Shown: piece by piece, positions 63,945-64,000 of the stretch
Position numbering within the stretch: position 1 is the stretch's first letter
Layout of the letters: every line of letters starts with the position of its first letter
DNA from: Pseudoalteromonas sp. A601
GTDB taxonomy: Bacteria; Pseudomonadota; Gammaproteobacteria; Enterobacterales; Alteromonadaceae
Direction: 5' to 3'
Assembly (NCBI RefSeq): GCF_002165575.1
Contig: NZ_MXQF01000012.1
Span: 105,671 to 169,670, forward strand
Length of the DNA: 64,000 bases
The notes under the pieces: model-generated
Told to the model about the DNA's origin: nothing
The model's input: only the letters and a program-made list of their open reading frames with translations
The model's database searches: none
Position numbers and translations under genes: made by a program

Positions 63945-64000
63945 TTTTTAGATTTCCATTTTTTTAAAACTTCTTGAATTCAAGTATTAAGTGCAATCAT

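Overview
The window is a chromosomal segment of a marine gammaproteobacterium, most likely a Pseudoalteromonas (Alteromonadales). The reasons are the low GC content, the E. coli-like gene order of several housekeeping blocks (fldB / xerD-dsbC-recJ-prfB-lysS; srmB / trmN; ygfB-pepP-ubiH-ubiI beside 6S RNA; a tRNA-Ser(GCT) plus four tRNA-Arg(ACG) cluster like serV-argVYZQ), a secreted subtilase with PKD and chitin-binding domains, an Oar-like TonB-dependent receptor, and many short intergenic repeats. Assignment to genus is inference from gene content.

Layout. 1-5 kb: end of a cytochrome bo oxidase operon (cyoD, cyoE), then minus-strand genes (a secreted protein of unknown role, an HDAC-fold deacetylase, a PilZ protein, ettA). 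5.2-10 kb: a methionine operon, metA followed by a MetH split into two polypeptides, preceded by MetJ-type met boxes. 10-13 kb: a periplasmic binding protein coupled to a TPR-GGDEF diguanylate cyclase. 13-20 kb: hrpB and small accessory genes. 20-25 kb: 6S RNA (minus strand), ygfB-pepP-ubiH-ubiI and a BON lipoprotein. 25-33 kb: subtilase, srmB/trmN6, a DUF4153 membrane protein and fldB. 33-39.4 kb: xerD-dsbC-recJ-prfB-lysS, with the programmed RF2 frameshift. 40-42.1 kb: five tRNA genes followed by eight tandem 158/163-bp repeats, each carrying a decayed tRNA-Arg 3' end and a terminator.

42.6-59.8 kb is the most coherent accessory region: a peptidoglycan (muropeptide) uptake and breakdown locus. 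It encodes an NlpC/P60 endopeptidase, L-Ala-D/L-Glu epimerase, a YkuD-type lipoprotein, an SSS-family symporter, a BadF-type amino-sugar kinase, MurQ, the lipoprotein exo-muramidase NamZ, an Oar-like TonB-dependent receptor, a MurR/RpiR-type regulator, a lipoprotein fusing an AmiD-like amidase to a YfeW (PBP4B)-like serine hydrolase, and an NhaC-family transporter. Together they suggest a route for MurNAc without a phosphotransferase system: NamZ frees MurNAc in the periplasm, the symporter imports it, the kinase phosphorylates it and MurQ makes GlcNAc-6-P, while amidase, endopeptidase and epimerase process the stem peptide. A recurring GGAATAATA motif near the symporter and the regulator is a candidate operator. 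A 192-bp MITE with 8-bp target duplications interrupts a small gene beside this locus.

60-64 kb: a PQQ-type sugar dehydrogenase, a repeat-rich non-coding stretch, and at the right edge a minus-strand operon resembling a graspetide (ATP-grasp-modified RiPP) cluster: an ATP-grasp gene with a one-base frameshift, a membrane protein, and a 70-residue precursor-like peptide with a hydroxy-rich then acid-rich tail.
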